From positions 558,001 through 622,000 of the forward strand of contig JADLZK010009222.1 in the NCBI GenBank assembly GCA_015847255.1: DNA of 64,000 nucleotides. The letters are read 5' to 3'. The notes beneath the pieces are model-generated. The model saw nothing but the letters and a program-made list of their open reading frames with translations. It made no database searches and was not told the origin of the DNA. This document shows positions 23,199-33,240 of this stretch, one piece after another. Positions within the stretch are counted from its first letter, which is position 1. Every line of letters starts with the position of its first letter. Position numbers and translations under genes: made by a program. Origin of the DNA: Hyparrhenia diplandra (taxonomy: Eukaryota > Streptophyta > Magnoliopsida > Poales > Poaceae).

Positions 23199-25276
23199 TC
23201 AAGCAAGGCTCCCGGTCAGCATGTTGCCCCTCAACGTGAGCTGCACTAGAGATGTACACGCCTTCAGTTCTTGAGGAATATCACCGACGAGGCGGTTCGA
23301 TCGGAGATGCAAGTATTGGAGCTGCTGATACTTGCAGAGGTGAGGAGGGATGCTACCCGTCAGCTGGTTGCCTGACAAGTCGAGCAGATAGAGGTTGCTG
23401 TTGGATACTAACAATGAAGGGATGGAACCAAGCAATTGGTTGTCAGAGAGGGTGAGTAGCTGGAGCGTGGATATCCGGCCGAGCTCGGGCGGGATGGCGC
23501 CGGTGAGCTTGTTGTTCCCGAGGTCAATCTCCAGGACACTCTGTAGGTTTCCCCAGCTCTGGTGGGATGCTACCATGAAGACGGTTCCTGAAGAGATGGA
23601 GTAGCCGGAGCGTGGGTATCTGGACCGAGCTCACCGGGGATGACACCAGTGAGCTTGTTCTCCGAGAGGTCAATCTCCAAGACACTCTGCAGATTTCCCA
23701 GCTCTGGCGGGATGGTGCCGTCGAGCTGGTTCCGTAAATGTAGAGCTGTAAGAGCGGACGGCAGCGCCGCGAAGCTCCCTGGGCACGCCCCCGGTGAAGG
23801 CGTTGTCGTTGAGGGTGAGCACCGGAGGTTGGTGCACTCGCCGAAGCACCCGGCGGGACCTCGCCGGACAGGACGTTTTGGAAAGGTATATTTTGGTGAG
23901 GTTCTTGAGGCGGGAGAGCTCCCTGGGCAGCGCCCCGTTGAGGTAGTTATAGGCGAAACCGAGCATCTCGAGGCTGGCGCACTCGGTGAGCTCAACGGGG
24001 ATTGAACCGAGAGGTTGTTGCCGTCCGCCCGGATGACGCGGAGCTGCTGGAGCGTGCGCATGGACGTGGGTATCCTGCCGGTCAGGTTGTTGCTGTACAT
24101 TTCCAGCTGCTCGAGGGCAGTGAGGTTGCCGATGGCGTCCGGGATCCCACCGAAAAGCAGGTTGTTGCTGAGGAAAAGCCGGCGCAGGCTCCGGAGCGCG
24201 CAGAGTTCCGGCGGGATGACGCCATGGAGGGGGTTGGTGCTGAGGTCGAGGACCTCGAGCGCGGTGAGGTTGCTGATGGCGGGCGGGATGTTGCCGAACA
24301 ATAGGTTCTCCCTGAGAAAGAGTTACGCAGGGTGCGCACCGTGCAGAGTTACGGCGGGATGCGCCATGCGTAGAGTTGTTGTTGAGGTCGAGGACCTCGA
24401 GCGTGGTGCAGGCGGCGAGGCCAGCGGGGAACGGGCCCCCCGTGAGAAAGTTGCCTCCCGCGTAGATGACGCTGGAGCCGCTTTGAGCGCCAATGGAGGT
24501 GGGAATCTTGCCGGTGAGGTTGTTCAGAATATTTCGAGCTCCTCGAGTGCGGTGAGGTTGCTGACGGGCGTGGTGGGATGTTGCCAACAGCAGGTTCTCG
24601 CTGAGGAAGAGTTGGCGCAGGCTGCACACCTTTGCAGAGTTCGGCGGGATGGCGCCATGGAGGGAGTTGGTGCTGAGGTCGAGGACCTCGAGCGCAGTGA
24701 GATTGCTGATGGCGGGCGGGATGTTGCCGAACAGCAGGTTCTCGCTGAGGAATAGTTGGCGCAGGCTGCGCACCGCGCAGAGTTCTGGCGGGATGGAACC
24801 GTTGAGGTAGTTCAGAGACAGATCAATCACTCTTATGTTACTCAGGTGGCCGAGCTCCGGCGGATGGTGCCGAGAGAAGGTTGTCACTGAGATCAAGGAC
24901 CTCCAGCGAGCGACGGCGTGGAGGCCTATGGGGACGCCGCCCGTGGGAGCAAGTTGCCGGACACGTTGAGGATGGCGAGGCTTGGGAGGCGCAGATGGTG
25001 GCGGAGAGCTCGCCGTGGAGGTTGAGCCCTTGAGCGTGACGCTGGTCACCACGCCGCTACCGAGCAGGCAACACCGCCCACCTGCGGGGGTCCGTGCCGG
25101 CCGCGGGCGCCCCAGGTTGAGAGGCGCCGGTCCACGCCCCCGCAGCGGGCGCTTGAACTCCAGCAGCGCCGCGGCCTGGCTCTCCACGCCGTGCGCCCCA
25201 CCGACGCAGTAGAGTGAAGGACGGCGAAGAAGACAATCGCGGTTGGGAGCAAGGACCGCGCCACGGCAGACGCCAT
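23199..25276 (-). pseudogene. LRR unit D: ectodomain with repeated N-terminal LRR cassette
   Basis: An ATG at 25276-25274 starts a good signal peptide (MASAVARSLLPTAIVFFAVL). The cap and LRRs follow in changing frames; clean stretches are 24301-23570 and 23576-23199. The cassette SLRxLFLSxNLLFGxIP plus ALEVLDLSTN occurs about four times (near 24170, 24300, 24600 and 24740) where unit A has it once. The C-terminus is the shared NMLTGSLA followed by TGA (23201-23199). In the next frame the downstream DNA reads LEMNQNRFS, a remnant of the LRR that should follow. No membrane or kinase segment. Most likely a pseudogene. Confidence 0.85.
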
Positions 25277-25430
25277 GATTGACTTTGCGATTGAACTCCA
25301 GCAGGGCCGCCGTGCCGTCAGGCACCACCATCTTCGCCCCTCCGTCGCCGCCATGTCTAGAACAACTAACGAGAGGATCGTTGCCGTGAGCAACAACCGT
25401 GGCAATGGCGAGGGTGGCCGCGAACTTTAA
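25277..25430 (-). pseudogene. Second, upstream N-terminus fused in front of unit D
   Basis: Directly upstream of the unit D start the minus strand encodes another signal-peptide-like run (RLLLTATILSLVVLDMAAT) and a start of the cap (TAALLEFNRKVN). It resembles the N-terminus of unit C, not that of unit A. It runs without a stop into the unit D start codon. The initiating ATG of this extra N-terminus is changed. It is a partial tandem duplication or recombination between two unit types. Confidence 0.7.
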
Positions 25431-25639
25431 TAGGGGCGAGCATCGTGGAGAAGTAGGCGGAAAGGGCATGCCTGCCGTGGGATGGGGTTTCCACAATCAA
25501 AAGCCGTGACGTTCGCATTCCGCCGAGCAGGTGGTGCGCCAGGGGTTGACGAAAAAGGAAGTCCATGCCTAGAGGGAAGGGAACAAGGAAGTGCAATGGA
25601 ACGGAATGCAGCATATATTATTCCTCCAAAGGTGACCGA

Positions 25640-26480
25640 TTATGGGATTACCGATTAACCATGGAGAAACCACTGCTATAAAGCGTGAAAGCTCTGGTCA
25701 ATACGGTTTGGCTACATTGTGGTCAGGTCAGGTCACTAAGAGAGGACGACGCGTCCAATGACTGACAATACGGTTACTGCAATGACGATATGCCGACTGT
25801 TTTGTGACAATAATTTGGTCACTGCAAAAGGAAGTATCAAGCATGCTGTGATGATCAATCAACAGCATGTCGTCCACATGCCATAGTTAATTCTAAGGAT
25901 ACTAACACCGAAGTTGCACTGCTTAACTGCAAAGCACATCTCCTGTACAAAATTGCATGCAGAGTACAAGCCCCGTATCCATGCAAGCAAGATGATCGCT
26001 TCCCAGCCTGAGAGAGTCAGCTTGTCCTAACGCAAGGCAGATTACCTACAAGGCTGGCAGATAAGAGAAGAGAAATATGTTACTAGTAGTACCTTTATTA
26101 TTTTCTTACAAAAAAATGGACACTACGGAGTGATATTGTGATGTAGTCGTAGAAGGCCGTCGTAGAAACAAGCAAATATTTGGTGCAGAGGACATACCTA
26201 CTGATTGTCATATGCATCCACTTCGATCTACTTCTGCAAGCTTGCACCCACAACCTACTCAACAACAAGAACAAAAAAAAGATGTTTCCTTTTAGCAGAC
26301 ACACCACACAATGTTATTTCACATTTTACAATATAATAAGAAGAAAAAGGATTCTTCTTTCACAAGCATGGTCACATTAGAATCTGATTTCAGTGTTTAC
26401 CAATGCATTCAGGGTGTCAAGTTTCCCTACTGACAATTGCTTTTATGCTGCTTGTTTTCAGAAGTGAAATAATTTTTTTG
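25640..26480. repeat. Duplicated 5' flank of LRR unit D
   Basis: Shares the landmark words of the unit A, C and F flanks (CCCCGTATCCATGCAAG, GATCGCTTCCCAGCCTGAGAG, GTGATATTGTGATGTAG). It is closest to the unit F flank, with which it is nearly collinear to 26480 and beyond. Confidence 0.85.
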
Positions 26481-26810
26481 ATCGGCAATTGCTTGCAGTT
26501 TTATTCATCTTTCAACGACTTATGGAACAAATACAAGTTCATTACTAGGTACTAGAAGCAGAAAACAGACATATGGCTAACAACTAACAGGCTAAGGAAA
26601 ACTAATGTCAACTAACTTCTCCAATCATAGGAAAGCAAGAAATCCAGAAGGCATGGCAATCTAAATCATGGGTAATGACACTATAAACTCCTTTGGGTTG
26701 GTTCAGAAATAAATATTCACTATACACTGGGATCACATTTAAGCATGGTTTGTTGGCTGTTATTTATATACCCTTGACACATTATCATCATTACTGTTAA
26801 CGTGGTAATA
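26480..26810. repeat. Copy of the DNA downstream of NSE3
   Basis: The words GGCTAACAGGCTAAG-like, GCAAGAAATCCAGAA, GGGTTGGTTCAGAAA and CATTATCATCATTA...GTTAACGTGG run collinear with 32900-33230, which ends at the NSE3 3' end. The homology stops at GTTAACGTGG (26805). Next come TAATAATTCTCTGCCAGTTTCCT, also found in the LINE tail near 10541-10560, and then LRR 3' flank. It is a recombinant junction. Confidence 0.75.
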
Positions 26811-26869
26811 ATTCTCTGCCAGTTTCCTGGCAAGATATCCAAAGTAACTGTCCGGGAAAAATCAGCCTC

Positions 26870-26969
26870 TATGTTGGAGCTGCTGATGCTTGCAGAGGCG
26901 AGGAGGGATGCTACCCGTCAGCTGGTTGCTTGACAAGTCGAGCAGACGGAGGTTGCTGTTGGATCCTAA
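26870..26969 (-). pseudogene. LRR unit E, C-terminal piece (split by a PIF-like insertion)
   Basis: About 100 bp match the CKHQQLQ and SGNQLTGSIPP repeats of the other units. The sequence stops at the TAA target site and resumes at 28595 after the inserted element and its tandem tail. Confidence 0.75.
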
Positions 26970-28357
26970 GAGCATCTCCATGGAGCCTTATTTGAGCCCC
27001 TACCCTAAATTTTAGGGGTCCGAAAAAAAATGAACTGCAGTGGAGCCTCTAGATAGGCTCCTATTTTTATGTCACCCCAAATTATAATCTGAACCCCCTA
27101 CTTCCTGGAGGACCCTATCCAGTGGGTCCCACACCACTTTTCCACTTTCCCCTTCCCTCCCATTCCCGCATGCTTTGCCTGCTGCCACCGCCGGCGCGTC
27201 TCCACCGCACCGCCTCTGGCCCTCCACGCTGCACCGACACCGTCGCCTCCCCGCCGCCGCCCCTCGCCGCCGCGTCGGCGCCGCGCCTCGCGACCACCAC
27301 TCCCGGCGAGGCACATGGCGGCGTCGGGCTCATCTGGAGCGGCGCACGGCGAGGGAGCATGGGGTCACCGGTGAGGCCAGCGGGCGCGAGCGCGGCCGCT
27401 TCCGGCGGTGGCGTCGTGGTAGGGGGTGGCCCCGGCTCACCTCCCCGACACCACCTTGCACGCCCCCGCCGCGGCCGGCAGCGGCCGCGACCCCTCACGA
27501 CAGCGCTCCGCCCGCCCCGCGGGGGCGATGCTGCCACCGTCGCCCGCGCGGCCGCTGGTACCCGGCACGCGAGCATGGCAGCAGGGCGTCCGTCGCCGTG
27601 AGCAGCTAGAGGCGGCCCATGTGAGGTAGAGGAGAGGTGCGGTGGTTCTTGGCTCACCTCCCGCTCCCGTTCTTTGCGACTAGGGTGCTGTTCTTGGCGG
27701 CTCCACGCGCTCCTGGGCGGTGCCGCGTCCGCCCGACCGATCCATGGACTCGGCGTCGTTCGGATCCATGGCGGTGGCGACCGGCTGTCGGATCCCGGGC
27801 ACCGTTCAGCGGATACCGGGGTTCAGGAGGAGCGCAGCGCGGCGTCGTGGTGCGCCCGGCTCGGTGGTGGAGCACGTGGCGGCCCGAACGCGTGCACGCA
27901 AGGCGCGGACGGCGCCGATGGCGGGCTTCTTGGCGTCCAGTGTCCGAGGAGGCGGAGTAAGTTGCCGAGCATAGCGAGCATCTCCCTGCGCTGGCGTTGT
28001 CCTTGGCCTTCCTCCGCACGGTGTGTGCCCCTCGGCCAGCGGGACATCATGCAACCGCCGCCACCACCTCCACCTTCCTGCAGCGCGCCCCGACAAACGC
28101 CCTTGAGCTCCTCGAACGCCTGCACCGAGAACGCCCCGACAACGGCGCCACGCTGCGCCGGCGCATCTCCACCTCGCGGAGCGCACGGGACGCGGAGACG
28201 GCGGCGCACGCCGCGGCGGGGAAGCGGAGCACGGGAATAGGGACCTTGACTACTTTCCTACTGGAGTTTGATCTCAATTTGGGCCCCTGCTTTTTTTAGT
28301 TTGGCATGCAAATAAAAATTTGAGGGTCTAATTTAGGAGTCTTCACTGGAGTTGCTC
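26970..28357. mobile_element. PIF/Harbinger-like non-autonomous element carrying GC-rich DNA
   Basis: The left end GAGCATCTCCATGGAGCC and right end (other strand) GAGCAACTCCAGTGAAGAC are imperfect inverted repeats. TAA flanks both sides (26967-26969 and 28358-28360), and the LRR sequence is continuous across when the block is removed. The interior (27120-28260) is abruptly GC-rich and open in several frames, as expected of captured plant gene DNA (Pack-type). On the minus strand near 28010-27960 a KAKDN then, in another frame, LAMLGNLL segment is shared with the second copy. I do not recognise the donor gene. No transposase. Confidence 0.75.
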
Positions 28358-28360
28358 TAA

Positions 28361-28594
28361 CAAAGGGATGGAGCCATGGAATTGGTGATCTCAATTTGGG
28401 CCCCTACTTTTTTTAGTTTGGCATGCAAATAAAAATTTGAGGGTCTAATTTAGGAGTCTTCGCTGGAGTTGCTCTAACAAAGGAATGGAGCCATGGAATT
28501 GGTGATCTCAATTTGGGCCCCTACTTTTTTTAGTTTGGCATTCAAATAAAAATTTGAGGGTCTAATTTAGGAGTCTTCAATGGAGTTGCTCTAA
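28361..28594. repeat. 117-bp composite tandem repeat (LRR flank plus element end), two extra units
   Basis: Units 28361-28477 and 28478-28594 are each 117 bp. Each joins about 28 bp of LRR coding DNA (CAAAGGGATGGAGCCATGG region) to the terminal 90 bp of the PIF-like element, ending in TAA. Together with the original junction there are three copies of the element's right end. Confidence 0.9.
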
Positions 28595-29222
28595 CAAAGG
28601 GATGGAGCCATGGAATTGGTTGTCGAGAGGGCGAGTATCCGGGAGCGTGGATATCCGGCCGAGCTTCGGCGGGGATGACGCCAGATGAGCTTGTTGTCCG
28701 AGAGGTCAATCTCGGGAGGACACTCTGCGGGTTTCCCGGCTTCGGCGGGATGGTGCCGTTGAGCTGGTTCCGTAAATGTGGAGCTTTAAGAGCGACGGCA
28801 GCGCCGCGAGCTCCCTGGGCACGCCGCCGGTGAAGGTGTTGTCGTTGAGGAAGAGCAACCGGAGGTTGGTGCACTCGCCGAGCTCCGGCGGGACCTCGCC
28901 GGAGAGGACGTTTTTGTAAAGGTATATTGTGGTGAGGTTCTTGAGGCAGGAAAGCTCCCTGGGCAGCGTCCCGTTGAGGTAGTTGTATGCGAAACCGAGA
29001 ATCTCGAGGCAGGCGCACTCGGTGAGCTCGACGGGGATTGAACCGGAGAGGTTGTTGTAGCCCGCCCGGATGACGCGGACTCTTTGGAGCGCGCCCATGG
29101 AGGTGGGGATCCTGCCGGTGAGGTTGTTCTTTGTAGATGTTGAACAGCCGCTGCCCCTGTGGAGAGGTGGTTGTCCACGCCCAGCAACTTGCGCTTGAAC
29201 TCCGAAGGGCCGTCGTGTCCAG
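28595..29222 (-). pseudogene. LRR unit E, N-terminal piece with internal deletion
   Basis: The minus-strand frame from near 29210 reads a cap fragment (KRKLLGVDNHLST) and jumps within about 15 codons to NNLTGRIPTSMGALQ, so most of the cap and the first five LRRs are deleted. The following LRRs (LSGSIPVELTECA to LPSLLKLHIY) are in one frame; the next part is shifted. The signal peptide and 5' flank are absent, and the homology ends near 29222. Confidence 0.8.
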
Positions 29223-29337
29223 ATTGGACGGAAGGCCAAATAACTAACAAAGTTTTATTTCGAGGCCATAGAGCTAAATTCGATTGAAAAAGGCCAAATA
29301 CCTAAACTCGTTTTTTCGAGGGCCATAGGCCTAATTC
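29223..29337. other. Unassigned junction DNA
   Basis: A short segment with two GGCCAAATA/ACCTAAA-type direct words separates unit E from the second PIF-like copy. No gene seen. Confidence 0.4.
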
Positions 29338-30675
29338 TCCCTAAATTTTAGGGGTCCGAGAAAAAAAAAAAAATGAAGCGTAGTGGAGCCTCTAGATAGG
29401 CTCCTATTTTTAATGCCACCCCAAATTATAATCTGAACCCCCTACTTCCTGAAGGACCCTATCCGATGGGTCCCACACCAATTTTCCACTTTCCCCTTCC
29501 CTCCCGTTCTGCACGCGCTTTGCCGCCGCCCGGCGCGTCTTCTTTGCACCGCCACGGCAGCCGCGCTGCACCGCACCGTCGCCGCCGCCACGCCGCCGCC
29601 CTCGCCACAGCGTCGGCGCCGCCTCGCGACCACCACTCCCAGCGAGGCACATGGCGGCGTCGGGCTCATCCGGAGACGGCGCGCGGTGAGGGAGCATGGG
29701 GTCACCGTGCTAAGCGGAGGAGGCGTAGGCGCGGCCGCTTCACGGGTGGCCGTCGTGGTAGTGGTGGCCCGAGGCCCACCGCCACCACCTTGCACGCCCT
29801 CTCCGGCCCAGCCGCGGCGCGCCTAGCCCTGCGGCGGCGGCTCCCGCGGCGCTGGGGGCGTGCGCCACCGTCACAGCGTAGCGCAGCTGGTACCGCACGC
29901 CCGAGCGCGGCGGCGGGGCGTCCGTCGCCATGAGCGGCGGAGGCGGCCCATGGGAGGGCTGGGCGAGGTGCGGTGGTTCTTGGCTCACCTCCCGCTCCCC
30001 TTCTTCCGACTGGGGTGCTGTTCTTGGCTGGCTCCACGCGCTCGGCGGTCGCGTCCGCCCGGCGGATCCATGGACTCGAGGTCGTTCAGATCCATGGCGG
30101 CGGCGGCCGCAGCGTCGGATCGGGGCGCCATTCAATGGATACCGAGGTTCGGGAGCGCCGCACGCGGCGGCGTGTGCGTTTGCCGGTGGTGGAGCACGTG
30201 GCGGCCTGGAGGCAGCGTGCACACGGCGCCGGGCCGCAGCCGATGGCGGGCTTCTTGGCGTCCGGTCTTGAGGGCGAGTAAGTTGCCGAGCATCGCGAGC
30301 ATCTCCCCGGCGCCGGCGTTGTCCTTGGCCTTCCTCCGCACGGCCCAGGCCGCCTCGACGCGGGACATCATGCAACCGTCGCCGCCACCTCCACCTTCCT
30401 ACAGCGCCCCGACAACGCCCTTGAGCTCCTCCAACGCCTCCACCAAGAACGCCCCGACAACGCGCCATGACGCCGTCGACGCATCTCCACCTCGCAGAAG
30501 CGCACGGGGACGCGGAGATGAGCGACACGCCGGAAGAGGAAGCGGAGCACGGGAATAGGGTCCTGACTACTTTCCCACTATAGTTTGATCTCAATTTGGG
30601 CCCCCTACTTTTTTTAGTTTGGCATGCAAATAAAAATTTGAGGGTCTAATATAGGAGTCTTCACTGGAGTTGCTC
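29338..30675. mobile_element. Second copy of the PIF-like element, left end missing
   Basis: Collinear with about 27005-28357, including the TTTTAGGGGTCCGA segment, the GC-rich interior and the right end GGAGTTGCTC. The first 30-40 bp, including the left inverted repeat, are absent. It is followed by the same kind of composite tandem tail and LRR DNA, so it was copied together with its host LRR rather than inserted independently. Confidence 0.8.
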
Positions 30676-30678
30676 TAA

Positions 30679-30913
30679 CAAAGGGATGGAGCCATGGAAT
30701 TGGTGATCTCAATTCGGGCCCCTACTTTTTTAGTTTGGCATGCAAATAAAAATTTGAGGGTCTAATTTAGGAGTCTTCACTTTGGAGTTGCGCTAACAAA
30801 GGGATGGAGCCATGGAATTGGTGATCTCAATTTGGGCCCCTAGTTTTTTAGTTTGGTATGCAAATAAAAATTTGAGGGTCTAATTTAGGAGTCTTCCTTT
30901 GGAGTTGCTCTAA
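30679..30913. repeat. Composite tandem repeat beside the second PIF-like copy
   Basis: Two units (30679-30796, 118 bp, and 30797-30913, 117 bp) of the same design as at 28361-28594. The shared tandem structure shows the array formed before the segment was duplicated. Confidence 0.9.
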
Positions 30914-31971
30914 CAAAGGGATGGTGCCATGGAATTGGTTGTCGAGAGGGCGAGTATCGGAGCGTGGATATCCGGCCGAAGCTCGGCGGGGATGACGCCA
31001 AGTGAGCTTGTTGTCCGAGAGGTCAATCTCAAGACACTCTGCAGGTTCCCAGCCCCGGCGGGATGGTGCCGTTGAGCTGGTTCCGTAAAATGTGGAGCTT
31101 TAAGAGCGACGGGCGCCGAGAGCTCCAGACAGGCCGCCCGGTGAAGGTGTTGTCGTTGAGGAAGAGCAAGCGGAGGTTGGTGCACTCGCCGAAGCTCCGC
31201 GGGACCTCGCCCGGAGAGGACGTTTTTTTGTAAAGGTATATTGTGGTGAGGTTCTTGAGGCGGGGAAAGCTCCCCGGCAGCGTCCCGTTGAGGAAGTTAT
31301 ATGCGAGAAACCGAGCATCTCGAGGCCGGGCGCACTCTGTGAGCTCGACGGGAATTGAACCGGAGAGGTTGTTGCCGCCCGCCCGATGACGCGGAGCTGC
31401 TGGGAGCGCGCATGGACGTGGGTATCCTGCCGGTCAGGTTGTTGCTGTACATTTCCACCTCCTCAAGGGTGGTGAGGTTGCCGATGGCGTCCGGGATCCC
31501 ATCAGCAGGTTGTTGCTGAGGAAAAGCCGGCGCAGGCTCCGAGCTCGCAGAGTTCGGCGGGATGGCGCCATGGAGGGAGTTGGTGCTGAGGTCGAGGACC
31601 GGGCGCGGTGCAGGCGGCAAGGCCAGCGGGGACAGGCCCGTGAGCGTGTTCCCGGAGATGTTGAGCACGGAGAGGTGCGGAAGCTTGCGCACGACGGTGG
31701 AGAGCTCGCCGTGGAGGTTGAGGCCGTGGAGTGTCACGCCCGGTCACCTCTCCGCTATCGAGGAGCAGCAACGCCGGCCCACCCCTGGAGGGTCCGATGC
31801 CTCCCGGCGCTGCCCAGGTGGAGAGGTGGTTGTCCACGTCCAGCAACTTGCGCTTGAACTCCAGAAGGGCCGTCGTGGCGCGGCTCTCCGCCACCGCCGC
31901 CGGCAAGTTAGGATGAACTAAGAAGAGGACCGACGCTGGGGAGCAAGAACCGCAGGACTCCCAACGCCATT
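30914..31971 (-). pseudogene. LRR unit F: N-terminal part of the ectodomain
   Basis: The ATG at 31971-31969 opens the same signal peptide as unit A (MALGV..RFLL, frame changed near 31940). The cap (STWAAPGGIGPS region), then LRRs LNISGNTLTG, LDLSTNSLHGAIPP and NNLTGRIPTSM follow in at least four frames. The LRR series runs to the sequence interrupted in unit E. Its C-terminal repeats are missing because the second PIF-like copy abuts it. Pseudogene. Confidence 0.85.
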
Positions 31972-32299
31972 GCCCCAGGCCAGGCGCAGCAAAGAACTAG
32001 ACTCCAACAGCTGGGCGCAGAGTGCTATGGACTGAGCTCACGCAAATGAGGAAGCGTCCCCAGGGTTGAGGTCGTGGCCGCTGCAAGCTTTAAGGTGGCG
32101 AGCATAGCCCACTAGGACGACGACCACCATGACAGTGGCCGACCAGAGCTGAGGACTGTAGAGAGTAGGCGGAAAAACGCGACCGGTTGCTGGCATTTCG
32201 TCGAGCAGGTGGTGCGTGTAGACAGTTGATGGAAAGTGAGTCGACGCGTAGGCGACTTGACGTAGAGGGAGGTGGAAGACAGGACGACGCGTCCAATGA

Positions 32300-33230
32300 C
32301 TGACAATAAGGTTTCTTCAATGACTGTTTTGTGACATTAATTAGGTCACTGCAAAAGGTAGTATCAAGCACGCTGTGATAATCAACAGCACATCTCCTGT
32401 ACAAAATTGCATGCAGAGTACAAGCCCCGTATCCATGCAAGATGATCGTTTCCCAGCCTGAGAGAGTCAGCTTGTCCTAATGCAAGGCAGATTACCTACA
32501 AGGCTGACAGATAAGATAAGAGAAACATGTTACTAGGAGTACCTTTATTATTTTCCTACAAAAAAATGGACACTACGGAGTGATATTGTGATGTAGTCGT
32601 AGAAACAAGCAAATATTTGGTGCAGAGGAAATACCTACTGATTGTCATATGCATCCACTTCCATCTACTTCTGCAAGCTTGCACCCACAACCTACTCAAC
32701 AATAAGAACAAAAAAAGATGTTTCCTTTTAGCAGACACACTACACAATGTTATTTCACATTTCACAATATAAGAAGAAAAAATAATTCTTCATTCACAAG
32801 CATGGTCTCATTAGAATCTGATTTCAGTGTTTACCAATGCATTCAGGATGTCAAGTTCCCCTACTGACAATTGCTTCTATGCTGCTTGTTATCAGAAGTG
32901 AAATAAATTTTGATTGGCAATTGCTTGCAGTTTTGTTCATGTTTCACTAGTAGGCACTAGAAGCAGAAAACATACATATGGCTAACAGGCTAAGCAAAAT
33001 TAATGCCAACTAACTTCTCTAATGATAGGAAGGCAAGAAATCCAGAAAGCATGGCAATCTTAATCATGGATAATGACACTATAAACTCATTTGGGTTGGT
33101 TCAGAAAAAAATATTCAGTATACACAGTTAATGGTACAACAAACTGGGATCACATTTAAGCATGATGGTTTGTATGGCTGTTATTTATATATCATTGACA
33201 CATTATCACCATTATTGTTAACGTGGAAAT
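32300..33230. repeat. 5' flank of LRR unit F, running into the NSE3 3' region
   Basis: It carries all landmark words of the unit A/C/D flanks. From 32900 on it is collinear with 26480-26805 up to the NSE3 terminus. This copy is therefore the one connected to single-copy chromosomal DNA and is a candidate for the ancestral arrangement. Confidence 0.75.
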
Positions 33231-33240
33231 GTCAGTACTT

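Noticed and set aside
23670..25496. A 608-codon minus-strand open frame as one LRR protein
   Set aside because: Homology to the LRR pattern jumps between frames along it; only parts are in the correct frame, the rest is out-of-frame translation of GC-rich LRR DNA.
27098..28299. Open frames up to 188 codons as a possible intact plant gene
   Set aside because: The region is inside a transposon, the frames are Arg/Pro/Ala-rich on both strands, and the second copy (29460-30560) does not conserve any one frame.
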